A stretch of DNA of 64,000 nt from Salminus brasiliensis (Eukaryota > Chordata > Actinopteri > Characiformes > Bryconidae): assembly GCF_030463535.1 (NCBI RefSeq), contig NC_132894.1:30699125-30763124 (forward strand), read 5' to 3'. The position numbers and the translations under genes are program-made. Shown here piece after piece: positions 1 through 11,290 of the stretch (positions within the stretch are counted from its first letter, which is position 1; every line of letters begins with the position of its first letter). The notes beneath the pieces were generated by a model, which was not told the origin of the DNA, ran no database searches, and was given only the letters and a program-made list of their open reading frames with translations.

Positions 1-526
1 GTAGAGACATGAATTAGCGAGCAAAGAATGAAAACAGATAGACTTGTTCATTTGATTTGAATGAGAATTCTCTACAAGGCCGGTTTGCTACCAGGGGATT
101 ATTGAGAGTTTGGTGTCCAGACATTCATAATCTTTTTAAATCCTCCTTAAAAATCTGCCCTGTTATTTCTACGCTGGTGGCAGCATTGGTATGGTCACAG
201 TAACGCTACACTGCTGTTTAATGTACGTAAATAGAATCTCTCCCTGTCTACTAAAGCAAATGTGCTTAATTAGACAGCCATGTTTTATGTCACATGTGTG
301 TGGGGGGAAAAACATCAGCAATTCACAAGAAACTGTCCATAAATCATGTAAATATTTGCATACATGACGCCTGTGTCCTTTCGCCTGTATGATGGCTAAA
401 TGTATGTTTTCCCCCTCTCTGCTGTTTGACAGGGTTGCCATAAATCTGAAAGAACAGACCCCAGCAACAGATTCACTTAGGACCTCTCAGCACCTACATC
501 CCCCTTGGAGGGTTCAGTACTGCATC
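1..526 (+). other. 5' flank / untranslated leader of the GPCR gene
   Basis: No coding signal is seen in the first 430 bases. A pyrimidine-rich run followed by CAG ends at 432, a good splice acceptor, so the stretch 433-526 is probably 5' untranslated exon sequence and the true promoter and a non-coding first exon lie to the left of the window. This is inference from splice-site shape only. Confidence 0.45.
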
Positions 527-2400
527 ATGGCTGCAGTGGTGGCCAACCTCAGCGTCCCCTGGGGGACAGGGGTGCTAATGGGCCTCACAGACACTCCTAA
601 TCAGACGGAGACTGCGTCCCCAGGGCCAGGCCGTTCTCAAGCGCCTCTCTGCACCGTGTGCTGCTGTGGACTTCTCAACCGCACCCTGGCTGTGGTGTTC
701 ATGGTCAGTCTGGCCTTCGCCATTGTCGTGGGCAACGTGGTCACACTCACGGTCTTCATGCAGACGCGCCAGTCCCGCACACCACAGGGCTACCTTAAAG
801 GTATCTGGAGAGATTTGCAGTACAGAATTGTATCCAGAAGAGGGCGGTGTGTGGCATGTTTGGGTACAACTGAGCAAATTGCTGGGTTCAATAATTATAA
901 ATATTATATATATGATATAATACAGTGATTAAAATGATCATTTGAACAGAACTTAATTCCAAATGCAGGAATGATTCCATGATTTGAGGTAGCTTCTACT
1001 AGTGTTTTTAGGTATACAATGGGGTTATGTCCAATTTATAGATACCAGTGTGTCATCCCTACTGAAAGAAAAGCATGGTCAACTCATGCTGGTTAAGCTG
1101 GTCGATCAGCATAGCTCTTGACCGTCATAGGGTGATGATTTTATCAGATTTTTATGGTTTAGTTGGTATACAAGCTTGATAAACCTGACCAAGCTTAACA
1201 ACCAGTATGACCAAGCTTGACCATGGTTGGTCAGAAGACGCTGGTCTTCCAGCATGACCAAAATGACCACATTGGTCTACCAACATGACCAAGCTGATCG
1301 ACCAGCATGACCAAAATGACCAAGCTGATCGACCAGCATGACCAAAATGACCATGCTAGTCTTCCAGCACGACCAAAATGACCACGCTGGTCGACCAGTA
1401 TGACCAGCATGACCAAGCTGATCGACCAGCATAACCAGTAAGACCACACTGGTTGGCAGAAATCCTCTAAATTTAATGAACAGCCTTGTTCCAGTGTATC
1501 ATTAATCTCTGCCTCTATTCCACAGTGTCCCTGGCTGTAGCTGACATGATGGTTGGAGTCTTAGTGGTGCCATTCTCTGTCTACACTGAGATATCCCTCA
1601 TGGTGACCAGCACTCCTCCTGTGTGGTACCAGGGCGGATCCGCAGTTGCACAGTGGACGTCTCGCTCTTGGCAGCCCTGCATGATGATTGGCCCAGTGTT
1701 CGCTGGCTGTACCTTTGTGTCGATCAGCACAATCTTCTTGATGACGATAGAGCGCAGCGTGGCCATCTTACGGCCGCTCCACAAGGACACTCTTGTGACC
1801 CGGCGGCGGACTCTTCTCCTGATCCTTGCGTCCTGGGCCGGCAGCTTTCTGCTGGCCATGGCACCCCTCCTCCTGAGCAAGAGCTTCACCCTGGAGTACA
1901 ACGAGTGCAGCCGCATGTGCAACTACGCCCCGTTGCTGGTGGGCCTCCAGCTGCCGGCCGACTCCAACATCATGCTGCTCTTCCCCGCCTTCGACTTCAC
2001 CCTGCTGGGTGGCACCCTAGCTGTCAACATCATGTCTTTCACCAGCATCCGTCGCTACACACGCAAGCGCAAGCTGCTCTCGGAGGGCAGCCTGGGCCTG
2101 GATGCTGGAGGGGCCGGAGGCTGCCCCCACAGACCTTCCTTCTCAGACATTAAGGCGGCTAAGACCATCGGCATCCTCACCTTCGCCTTCACCGCCTCCT
2201 TCTCGCCCATTGCAGTCTTCGTGCTGGGCAACGTGGTGGGCTATACCTGGTGCAACTTCTCCTTCTTCGCCTTCTGGATCCTGACAGGGAACAGTTGCTG
2301 CAACGTGATCATCTACAGCGTGAGGGACCAGCGGTTCAGGAAAGGCATGATGCTGCTCTTTCACAAGGACCGCTCACCCCCGCACTCTGAAAAGAGCTGA
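527..2400 (+). CDS. Class A (rhodopsin-like) G-protein-coupled receptor, orphan, two coding exons
   Basis: Coding exons are 527-800 and 1526-2400, joined in phase 1 (AAAG|GTATCT to CACAG|TG); the join rebuilds YLK-V-SLAVAD across TM1-TM2. The product is 382 aa. I chose the ATG at 527 (context ATCATGG) over the in-frame ATG at 389 because a splice acceptor lies between them. Seen: N-glycosylation sites at N7, N25 and N51; N1.50 in GNVV (70); D2.50 in SLAVAD (98); the TM3 cysteine C143; W4.50 (195); extracellular loop cysteines C219 and C223; P6.50 (319). Odd: DRY is ERS (167-169), NPxxY is NVIIY (351-355), the CWxP tryptophan is F, and position 3.32 is F150 rather than the aspartate of amine receptors. 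The ligand is therefore unlikely to be a classical amine. I do not recognise the subfamily. Start confidence is moderate; the receptor call is firm. Confidence 0.85.
1080..1460. repeat. Minisatellite of ACCAGC/GACCA units in the GPCR intron
   Basis: The single GPCR intron (801-1525) carries a degenerate array of about 20-30 bp units built from CATGACCAAAATGACC and GCTGATCGACCAGC. The half-unit GCTGGTCGACCAGC is itself palindromic, and units occur in both orientations at the left edge. Open frames through it are repeat artefacts. Confidence 0.85.
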
Positions 2401-4540
2401 GCTTAGGTGCTCAGGCCAAGAAGTCAAGCACAGGTCTCCACCACAGCTTCAACTCCGTTTCTAACTCCTCACCTTCTGCTCATGCGAGCGACACTGTTCT
2501 TTTCAGGAATTTCTCCAATAGAGGGCTTTTTAAACAAAAGCTTGCACTTCAGGGACAAAAAAACAAATCAGCTCCATGAATTGTGGCCAGATTCTTTTGT
2601 TTTCTTTGTCTTACGAAGGACAATTATCTATATTTTTATTCATATTTATTACATCTTCAGAGTTGTTAAGTCATTCATGTTGACCAAAATACTTGTTAGC
2701 CTCAGAGGCACCATTAAAATAAGATATTACATATGTTACATATTACAAATATTACATTCTGCACTTTATCCTCCCATTTAGGGGGTGGTTTTCACGGGCA
2801 CGGTTATACCCCAACCAATATTATCATGTTACAGAAGTCAACAAATGTAGCGCTAGGAGTGTTGCCCAAGGACTCCTATTGATATAGCGTAGAATACTTG
2901 CCCAGGCAGATGATCCTGGTCTGCTCTGTGTAGGCAACTACGCTATACCAACTATCTAGCAAGACTTGAGCCAGAGTTTAGTTAAACAATAAAGCCACGA
3001 CAACTGGTAAAACCTTAAATTTCTACAAGCAACCCAAGGAATAGGACATTTAGGACTATCAGACTTTCAAAGCAAATGTTTAAATCTCTTAGTGTCCATC
3101 AGTGTTTTCCTGTCAGGAATCTAGAATTGCTAACAATACGAAATACTTCATACATACAGGACTGGGCGATGGTCTTTAAGAAATAGACTGTGAAACCTTG
3201 GGTAATCCAGCAAGGCCTAAGAGTAATGACTGGCTTACTTTCAACTCTGCCCAGAAAACCACCCTGTTATTCTCCAGGATTATAGGGAATCTTTCTTCAT
3301 TTTTGAAGGGATTTTTTGGAAGGTATCATTAAGTGTTTTCTTTTGTATTATTGATTTTATGTCATTTTTTGTAAGATTTATTTCTCACTAATTATAAAGG
3401 TATGAGTCTTTTATCTACAGAGAGTTACTGTTTTTCTAATCCTGATTATCAGCAGCACTTTTTATATGTCGTATGTCAGGAGTAAAAAGATACAACTGCC
3501 TTATTACACAGTAGATTTTTAAATATTCGCCACCGGTGCAACCAAACTGCTTCCCTGTGAATTAGTGTTCCATGTCTCTGATTTGTCAGTGTCAGTCTTC
3601 AACCTGCAGAGCAATTTCCTTTGGGAGATTAGTGTGTCATAGTAATGGAGGCATTCAACTAAATAAAAAAAAAGGACCAAAATAGTCAGCTGGAAATTGG
3701 TTCAAGATTGGTGCATTCTGCCCCTGTCAGCTCCCCCACAGTTTTAAACTGGCAGACTGTCTGAATTGACGTCTAAGTAACAGTTTTTATATTTAGCTGT
3801 AATTCTCTCTTAACCAAGGGAGATATTTTTAACGTGTCTGAATGTCAGGTAAATCAAATCACTAAATTTATGCACTGTTATGATTAAACTCTTTTAAGTG
3901 ATCCTAAAAAAGCATTACACCAATTTACACTTTCCAGCTGCAGGTTCTTTCATAAATAGGACGAAAAGGTTTGGTTATTGTTGTGACTATTCGGTAAGCA
4001 TTTGCTGTGGTCCACACTCAGAACACTGTAATGTACTTTATCGGTGTCGCGTCATTCATGACGATGGATGATGAATTACAGTTTTTTTAATAAACATAAT
4101 CATTTCAAACATCACGTTTCTTCTCATTTTCTCGTTGTGCACTTCCTGCATCCAAGGACATGGAGACTGGACTGGGCATCTCACAGTCCACTGCTTAACT
4201 ATTCTGTTTCAGCAGCTGTAACCACCAGTAAAACAAAATGACCAATATCTGTAGTCATTTTTGATGACCCCAGGATTGAACTTTCAGGCACCCTTAACCA
4301 AAATGACACCCTTTGTAGCTAATTAAAAATAACAGTGTTTCAAATCAAATAACGGTTCAGTCAAAGTGTTTTATATGATTTGAATAAACCCAATTGTTTG
4401 TTTCCATTTTTTTAAGTTGGACGGACTTGAATAAAGTAAAGTAATTTATTTACTTTTTTACTTCAAAAATGTACTTTATGTTTATAAGTTAGCCCCAAAT
4501 AATTAAGGTAAATGGGTTTTCTAAAACAGGACACCACCCG
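2401..4540. other. GPCR 3' untranslated region and intergenic DNA
   Basis: AT-rich non-coding sequence. An AATAAA lies at about 2986, within or just past a dispersed repeat, so the end of the GPCR transcript is uncertain. No exon-like open frame, RNA gene or strong structure was recognised in the rest. Confidence 0.4.
2810..2960. repeat. Dispersed repeat fragment related to that at 17.04-17.22 kb
   Basis: Shares a core (AGGAGT.TTGCCCAAGGACT followed by CTATTG.TATAGCG) with 17130-17190. In the 17 kb copy the core follows the tail of an L2-type element, so both are probably old LINE- or SINE-derived fragments. Confidence 0.55.
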
Positions 4541-4559
4541 AGATGTTTTTTCTAAATAA

Positions 4560-4795
4560 CTTTTCTTGAGATAATTATCTCAGGATAATTATCTTGGGAA
4601 TACTAGATAATTATCTTGTACCTATCTTGGGATAATTATTCAAAGATCATTATCTCAAGACAATTATCTCAACAAGTGTAGTTATCTTGAGATTATTGTC
4701 TCGGTATTATGATTTATTATCTTAAGATAAATGAGATAATTATCTTGAGATTATTGAGTAATTATCTTGGGATAATTATCTCAATATAACATTTA
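4560..4795. repeat. Palindromic AT-rich satellite (GATAATTATCTC type), block 1
   Basis: Tandem, degenerate units of GATAATTATCT(C/T) alternating with CTTGAGATAATTATC. Each unit is close to self-complementary, so the block can fold many ways. The same unit forms blocks at 6120-6700, 7550-8130 and 8255-8300. The leader just before this block (TGGGTTTTCTAAAACAGG, 4513) resembles the leader at 6088, suggesting copies of one larger repeat. Confidence 0.85.
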
Positions 4796-6115
4796 AAGCA
4801 CAGTATCTTTTGTGTTTTAACTCTAATAGAAATACATCAACTCACAAATACACTGGTAGATTTGAATGTAAATACAGTTCACTTAGCAACTAACTGTAAT
4901 TAAAGATGTAATTAAATATGCACAAATACAAAACCAATGCAAGAGCAATACAACAGGCTTAACTCCACTCTCTCCATTGGCAAACAAATGATGAGTGTAA
5001 TGAGTAAGATTCATTCCAAGCCATTCATCCTCATATACCCAATAAGTAACACATTTTTCGAAATATAATACAAATATATACAAGGTATACGACCAGCAGC
5101 CCTTCTCCCTTCACAAGGGGTTAAGGAATCAGTGTATTCTAAGGTTGCAGATGGACTGCTGGACAAGCAGTGACAAGTGTCCATAAAGAGACACATCCGA
5201 GGCGGGAAGCCTGATGCGCTTGGACAGCTGTGATTCTTGCCTCGGAACTGGACAATTGACTCGTGGAGGAAGAGGAGGAAGAGGAGGAGGAGGAGGAGGA
5301 AGAGGGGAGCGTCTTACACCACAGCCAGTGCTAATAATGAGAGCAACCTTGAGGACTTTGAAAGGTGGTGTTTGAGAGAGCATTGGCGGCGCTGATAAAA
5401 AGAAAAGGCCTGGCAGAGAGGATGAGATGAAAGCGTATTCCTCCTGCTATGCTTCTCTGAAACACACACAAGTGTCCTCACTGCTGCTCTCACAAGACAG
5501 ACCTCAAGAACAGTACTCTGTCCGAAAATACAGGGAAAGGACAGAAAGGGAAAGGGTGATCAGTCAGAGCATGGAAATGTAGACCCAAAGTCCAAAAACC
5601 ATGTTAGGTCAGATCAGCACCCTGGCCTTGTAAGAACTATTAGGAACTCATGCATAAAGAGAAACAATCTTACTTAGACTGCTGTGTATCTTATGTAACC
5701 ACTGCTATAATTAGCAGTAGGTCACAGAATACCAGACTTGTACTTTCACTTTAACCCTAACAAGTTTAGACTGTATGCTATTTAAAAGGAATTACACAAT
5801 CACACAACCCACGAGTGACTGCATGCAAAGTATGTCAAGATGAAAAGGGCCTGACATTTTCACTTACTATTGGTTTGCCGTCGGTTAAAGTAGTAGTTAA
5901 CCTTTGGCTACTGGAGCTTCAGCTCTGAAAAACACATCAGGCTTTTCTACATGTCACATACACACTGTACATGTTCATGAGTTAGCAGAGTTCAAAATAA
6001 TGAAGCTGATTTCCTTAATATCTTTAAGTCCCTTGAGTTTACCACAGAGCCTCCAAAAGGACATATGGTAAAAAAAAAAAAAAGACATGGGTTTTCTATA
6101 ATGGGAAATCACCTG
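4796..6115. other. Intergenic DNA with a GGA/GAA microsatellite
   Basis: A purine run of GGA and GAA units lies at 5262-5312 and an A14 run near 6071. Otherwise no coding exon, RNA gene or repeat family was recognised; short open frames lack splice signals and family similarity. Confidence 0.5.
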
Positions 6116-6119
6116 AGAT

Positions 6120-6700
6120 TCACTTTTCTTTCTCAGGATAATTATTTGGGGGAATTATAATTATGTTGGGATAATAATCTTGAGAAAATTGCATTGACAA
6201 AATGATCTTAAAATAATTATCCCGAAACAATAATCTCAGGATAACTGCAATTGTTGAGATAATTAGGCTGAGATAATTATCTCAGGATAACTGCAGTTGT
6301 TGAGATAATTATCCCAAGATAATTATCTCAGGATAATTATAATTATCTCTAGATAATTATATTGGGAATATTAGATAAATATTATAAGATCTCAAGACAA
6401 TTACCTTAACAAGTCTCGGGAGAATTATCTCAAAATCATTATGTCAAGATAGTTATAATGATCTATAACGATGAGTGTAGTTACCTTGAGATTATTGTTT
6501 CAGGAGAATTATTTCAGGATCATTTTTGTTAAGGTGATTATCTCAAGATTATTATCACAACAGAATTATTATTTCCCAAAATAATTATCTTGAGAAATTG
6601 ATATCCTAAAATGATTATCTTGAAATAATATTTGAACCATTTATTGAACGTCATTTATTTCCTGAGATAAATATTTCAAGAAAATTATCTCAAGACAATT
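6120..6700. repeat. Palindromic AT-rich satellite, block 2
   Basis: About 580 bp of the ATAATTATCTC unit and its complement, more degraded than block 1 in the right half. It includes short perfect dyads such as GATAATTATC repeated on both sides of CTGCAGTTGTTGA. Confidence 0.85.
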
Positions 6701-7289
6701 ATTATGAATTTAATATAAAAAATATATCACAAATGATTATTTATGAAACCTCACATTTGACATGGTTCAAATACATTGATTTTTTTTTATTGCTGGTGAT
6801 CACAGGAAGGCAGAAACTGCAAATGGGTTTCAGTATATCATATTTCTATATATGCGTTGTAGTCATGACATTGTCAGACCTGCCCCTGTCTCCTGTCAAC
6901 ATATCTTCTTCATCTATTCGCACATTGAGTCAGACAGAGAGATGTGTATGTAGGAGGGAATCTTAGCCTCCGTCATTCTTTCCCTCCTATTCATTTACCA
7001 TTCATCTCCTGCTGAGACAAATTGCCTGTTGCCTGTTGCTTCTCACAGCATGGAAAGCACATTTTCCCACTTCAATTGTGCCAAACATTGTTAACACATC
7101 GAACTAAAGGAGCACCTCAGAGGGCAAGCTCAGATTAAGGACTTGGTAACAGGCACAGTTCAGAATACAGCATAAACTCAGACCCACCGGGGGAGCATGG
7201 GACTGAGGACAGAGTGGTGCGTTCACAGGTTCACGTCATTGGGGAGTTCACAGGTACACAGTGGAGGGACAGTACCTCTGCAAAAAATG
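6701..7289. other. Intergenic DNA, nothing recognised
   Basis: Unique-looking sequence without a supported gene. The short open frame at 6733-6966 has no family similarity that I can see and is flanked by satellite. Confidence 0.4.
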
Positions 7290-7555
7290 ACAGTGACGTT
7301 AGTGGTCTTATGTAACAACACACACTCTCGTTAACAGTTCACACACACTAACAGTTAGGGCTGGATAAGGTGGCACTACAAGGTAGTAATTATATAATAT
7401 TAACCCGATATTATATATTAATTAAACAGATCCATACTGTAAGACTAATATCACACATAAATGAAATGTTAACAGGCCAGGAAATCTTGGGCACATGCCC
7501 AAGTAAAATGTTGCACTGCCCCACTGAAATCAGGGCGGTAAAAAAGTCCCATTAT
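7290..7555 (+). repeat. Direct repeat copy A flanking satellite block 3
   Basis: Nearly the same sequence occurs at 8295-8540: both begin GACGTTAGTGGTCTTATGTAA, share TTAGGGCTGGATAAGGTGGC and end at GCGGTAAAAA.GT.CCATTAT. The two copies flank satellite block 3, making a unit of about 1 kb. Confidence 0.85.
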
Positions 7556-8130
7556 AATTATCTCAAGATAGTGCAGTTATCTTGATATGATTGTCTCTGG
7601 ATTATTATCTCAGGATAGTGTAGTTATCCTGATCTAGGGATAGTTATCTCAAGATATTGTAGTTATGTTGTGATTATTGTATAGAGATACTTATCTTATA
7701 GTGTAGTTATCCTGATATAAATGTCTCAGTATAATTATCTCAGGATAGTGTAGTTATAATATTGATATTATTGTCTAGGGATAGTTATCTCAAGATAGGG
7801 TAGTTATCTTGTGATTATTTTCTGGGGATAATTATCTCAGAATAGTGTTGTTATCTTGTGATTATTGTCTCAGGATAATTATCTGAGGATAGTGTAGTTA
7901 TGCTGATATTATTGTCTATGGCTAATTATCTCAAGGTAGTGTAGCTGTCTCGTGATTATTGTCTAGGGATAATTATCTCAGAATAGAGTAGTCATTTTAA
8001 GATTATTATCTAGGGATAATTATCTCAAGATAGTGTAGTTATGCTGATATTACTGTCTATAGGTAATTACTTTAAGATAAGGTAGTTATCTTCTGATTAT
8101 TTTCTGTGGATAATTTAATGTAATAAAATT
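7550..8130. repeat. Palindromic AT-rich satellite, block 3, with a longer period
   Basis: Here the ATAATTATCTCA unit alternates with AGATAGTGTAGTTATC and TTGTGATTATTGTCTA, giving a higher-order period of roughly 55-65 bp, clearer than in blocks 1 and 2. A shorter piece of the same satellite is at 8255-8300. Confidence 0.8.
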
Positions 8131-8294
8131 TTACAAGCAAGATTTTTTTTTTATCCCATTAAAACAAAAACATATCATTCATTTGTTACTGTCATTTTGG
8201 CTGTTCTGTAGTATACAGGGGTAGTTACACATAATCATTTCAGGTTCATTTTCAGGTTCATTATTGAGATCATTATAATTATCCTGAGATAATT

Positions 8295-8545
8295 ACCTGA
8301 CGTTAGTGGTCTTATGTAACTGCACACACTCCCTTTAACAGCTAACATATACTAACAGTTAGGGCTGGATAAGGTGGCACTATGAGGTAGTAAATATACT
8401 TTTTTTTTAAAACAGATCATATTGTAAGACTAATATTACACAAATGGAATGTTATCAGGCAATTAAATCTTGGGCATGTACCCCAGTAAAATGTTGCTTA
8501 GCCCCACTGAAATCATGGCGGTAAAAAGTTCCATTATGCCCTAGC
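8295..8545 (+). repeat. Direct repeat copy B (partner of 7290-7555)
   Basis: About 245 bp similar to copy A at an estimated 80-85% by eye, with a T-run insertion at 8401-8409. No terminal inverted repeats or open frame; origin unknown. Confidence 0.85.
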
Positions 8546-10080
8546 CTCTTTCCACAAGCTTAAGCTGCTAATGCTTTCAGTCATAGCCAGTTAGTAATGG
8601 ACACTCATAAATAATTAAAAGAAAGTCAGCCACGCAGCAGACAAGATAATGATGGTTATTACCTCCTATTATTATTATTAATGTTATAATTATTATTAAT
8701 AATATTTACCAGTAATATTGTTAGAGCAGGTGCCACTCTGAATTCTGTGTGTGTCCCAGTACAACACAATAGTGTAAAAAGTGCAGGGTTACCATAGCCA
8801 CAGTCTCTAATCTGTGTAATATCTAAGATAATTTACAAGATTTCTTCTTAATTAGATCTTTTCAGCTTTATTGACACAGTGGGGTTTTTTGTTTGGTTTT
8901 TTTATTATTATTTATCAAACAGCTTCTTTTAAATTTTTCATTTCTTTTTTCTGAGAGGCCTTGCACATCAACATAAGCCTGTAAATAAACAGTAGACCAA
9001 CCGCTTAACCCCTTCAACAGCCTATGTCCCGTCGGCGGGCCAGAAGTGTACAAACATCTATTACCAGACAATAGCCCCACCAGTCTGGACAGAAGTCCCT
9101 GTAGTTACTGAACAATACGCCGTAGAGTGTAATAAGCCTTGGAGTGTTAAGGGGTTTAACGGGGCCCTTTTTGAGGACCAGATGAGAAGAATAGCAAACC
9201 GTGAACAGAGAAGCCGTTGGCATTCATTCACATCACAAACAGATTTGAATCTGCAGGCTCACACAGGGACAGGAATGGAGATATTCAAGGGCATTTCAGG
9301 GGGAGTTTTCCCCTAACTGAGCTTTACAGCGACAGGGACATTGCCTCTAGCCACAATCGATGCAGAAGTGGAAGGTTGTCAGGGCTCAACTGGATTTCAC
9401 TGTTATACAGAAAGACACATTTTACATCAGATTTACAAACTGGCAGACCCAGACGACCAGTAACACTTGCATAGACACAAGGAAACAACAAACACAGCAT
9501 TGTTGCAGAAAAAGGGAGAGCTGATTGAGTAAAGATAGCTACTTTTCTTGCTTCTGCTGGACGGGTAAGTCTTTAGGCCTTAGCAGAGGAAACCACATCA
9601 TTATGGGTGAGCGGTAATACAGTCATTTGTCAATTATTTTGTCCCTAAAACTTCAAACTGTATTTTTCTTGGCATAGTTGAATAAAAAGTCCGGAACATG
9701 GGACCGGAAACCTCAAATACTGCTGTTCCTCCTTCACAGGACATCCAGCTCAACCCAACAGAGCTGGAAAATAGGTCAATCTCAAAATTCCCAAAACTGT
9801 TACAGTCTTGTTATATTTACACCACCGAAATTCACATAAACCCCACCCACTAGTGAAAGCCCTAGTCAAAGCTGGAGAAACAGCAAAACAAGACAGCAAC
9901 TTCAAGAGAATATGGGGTTGTTGATTCTGGAGAATAGCTCATCAGTTCAAGACTAGTTTTGGGATTATGGGTTGCTACAGGGACCAGGCCTACATATGAC
10001 CACGGCTTTTCCTGTGTGTCCGCAGAAGAGGAGCTCCAACTCGGGCAGAAAACCAGAGGGAGAAAACTTGTGGGGGATTA
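8546..10080. other. Intergenic DNA with one dispersed repeat
   Basis: No gene recognised. 9050-9170 is a dispersed repeat also found at 48095-48200 (shared core TAGTTACTGA.TAATACGCC and CCTTGGAGTGTTAAGGGGTT). ATT and T microsatellite runs lie at 8670-8700 and 8883-8915. Confidence 0.5.
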
Positions 10081-10260
10081 AAACTAGGCTAAAAGCTAAC
10101 GTAGACTGACTCATGCTAGCTTTGAGCATGTCTTCTCTCTGCCGTCCACTCACTCAAAAACTAACTGGACTGACTCAGACTGGGGTTAAACGCACATCAG
10201 AAAGGAAAGTACCGGCTTATTTTTACAGACTCAATAAAGCTAAAATCGGGGAAGTGAGTC

Positions 10261-10707
10261 TACAACTCTCTTCTGGCTGGTCTCCCTCTGCGCACCATCA
10301 GGCCCCTGCAACTCATCCAGAATGCAGCGGCACGGGTCGTCTTCAATGTCCCAAAATTTAGCCATGTCACTCCACTGCTGCGTTCTCTCCACTGGATTCC
10401 TGTAGCTGCCCGCATCAGATTTAAAACCCTGACGCTGGCCTACAAAGCCAAGAACGGACCAGCCCCTCCGTATCTGTTGGCAATGGTCAAAAGCCGATCC
10501 GCACCAAGAGCCCTTCGAGCTTCAAGTACGGCTCGGCTCGACCCGCCATCCCTCAAAATCCGCGGAAGACAAGCGTCCAGGCTTTTTTCTGTCCTGGCAC
10601 CAAAGTGGTGGAACGAGCTGCCCCTGGGTGTCCGAACGGCCGAGTCGCTCGCTGTCTTCAAACGCAGACTGAAGACCCACCTCTTCAGAGAGTACTTGGA
10701 CGAATAG
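10261..10707 (+). pseudogene. L2-type LINE ORF2, C-terminal 148 codons (5'-truncated)
   Basis: Open in one frame from the insertion edge to the TAG at 10705. The residues show the C-terminal region of fish L2-like LINE proteins: PLQLIQNAAARVV, then LHWIPVAARIRFKTL, then WWNELPLG and LKTHLFREYL. The reverse-transcriptase and endonuclease domains are missing, so this copy cannot move by itself. The frame is unbroken, in contrast with the decayed Tc1 remnants nearby. Confidence 0.88.
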
Positions 10708-10880
10708 TTCTATGGACGCCTTATTGTATTGTGTTTAGCAATGTCTAAGCTTGGTGGTATCGTTTGTATTATTAGTCTATTCTAACTAGCTAAGGCTTTT
10801 CTTGGGTAAATAGCAAAGCACTTTGTAAGTCGCTCTGGATAAGAGCGTCTGCTAAATGCCATAAATGTAAATGTAAATGT
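10261..10880 (+). mobile_element. 5'-truncated L2-type LINE insertion with target-site duplication
   Basis: The insertion is bounded by a perfect 9-bp duplication, AAGTGAGTC, at 10252-10260 and 10881-10889. Its body encodes the C-terminal end of a LINE reverse-transcriptase protein. It ends in a conserved tail (GTAAGTCGCTCTGGATAAGA) and then a run of ATGTAA repeats, as is usual for fish L2 elements. The truncated 5' end, intact duplication and open reading frame point to a fairly young target-primed insertion on the + strand. Confidence 0.9.
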
Positions 10881-11034
10881 AAGTGAGTCGGGCAAGGCTA
10901 AAATCTCACTGGCTACAATCTCTTCAGTTTGCTAACAGCACATCGCGGTGAGAGGATACAACGAGGGGACAGCAATACTGTCTGCTAAGACTATGGGAAG
11001 CATATATGGGAAGCATTTTGCACTAATAACTATA

Positions 11035-11290
11035 CTACTGGACTCAAATACTCAAATAAAAAAATACTCACTGAACTCAAAATTTATTGCAAACTGCATA
11101 ATTTGCACACTACCCCTAATTTATTTATTATTCTTTGTCTGTACTGTGTTGTATTGTCTGTCTGCACTTGTATTGTGTTGCACCTGTGTTCTGTATGCAC
11201 TGTGTCTACATTGCACCATGGTATGTAGTTGTAATGACAATAAAACCCGCTTGACTTGACTTGACTTGACTTGACTTGACTTGACTTGGG
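11035..11290 (+). repeat. 3' end of a non-LTR-like element with TTGAC tail
   Basis: A T-rich stretch with GTACTGTGTTGTATTG-type phrases runs to an AATAAA-like signal (GACAATAAAACC, about 11237) and a perfect (CTTGA)n array at 11252-11288. This layout (signal, then pentamer tail) is typical of fish retroelement 3' ends. A CAAGT array of the opposite orientation is at 47963-47980. Confidence 0.6.

Noticed and set aside
1231..1449. Open frame and regular repeats that could suggest a CRISPR array
   Set aside because: Units vary in length and sequence with no unique spacers, and the setting is a vertebrate intron; it is a minisatellite.
1581..2364. Several open frames overlapping the GPCR second exon
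   Set aside because: High GC content opens alternative frames; only the frame with seven helices and conserved residues is supported.
10440..10661. 73-aa - strand frame over the L2 fragment
   Set aside because: Antisense shadow of the LINE C-terminal frame.
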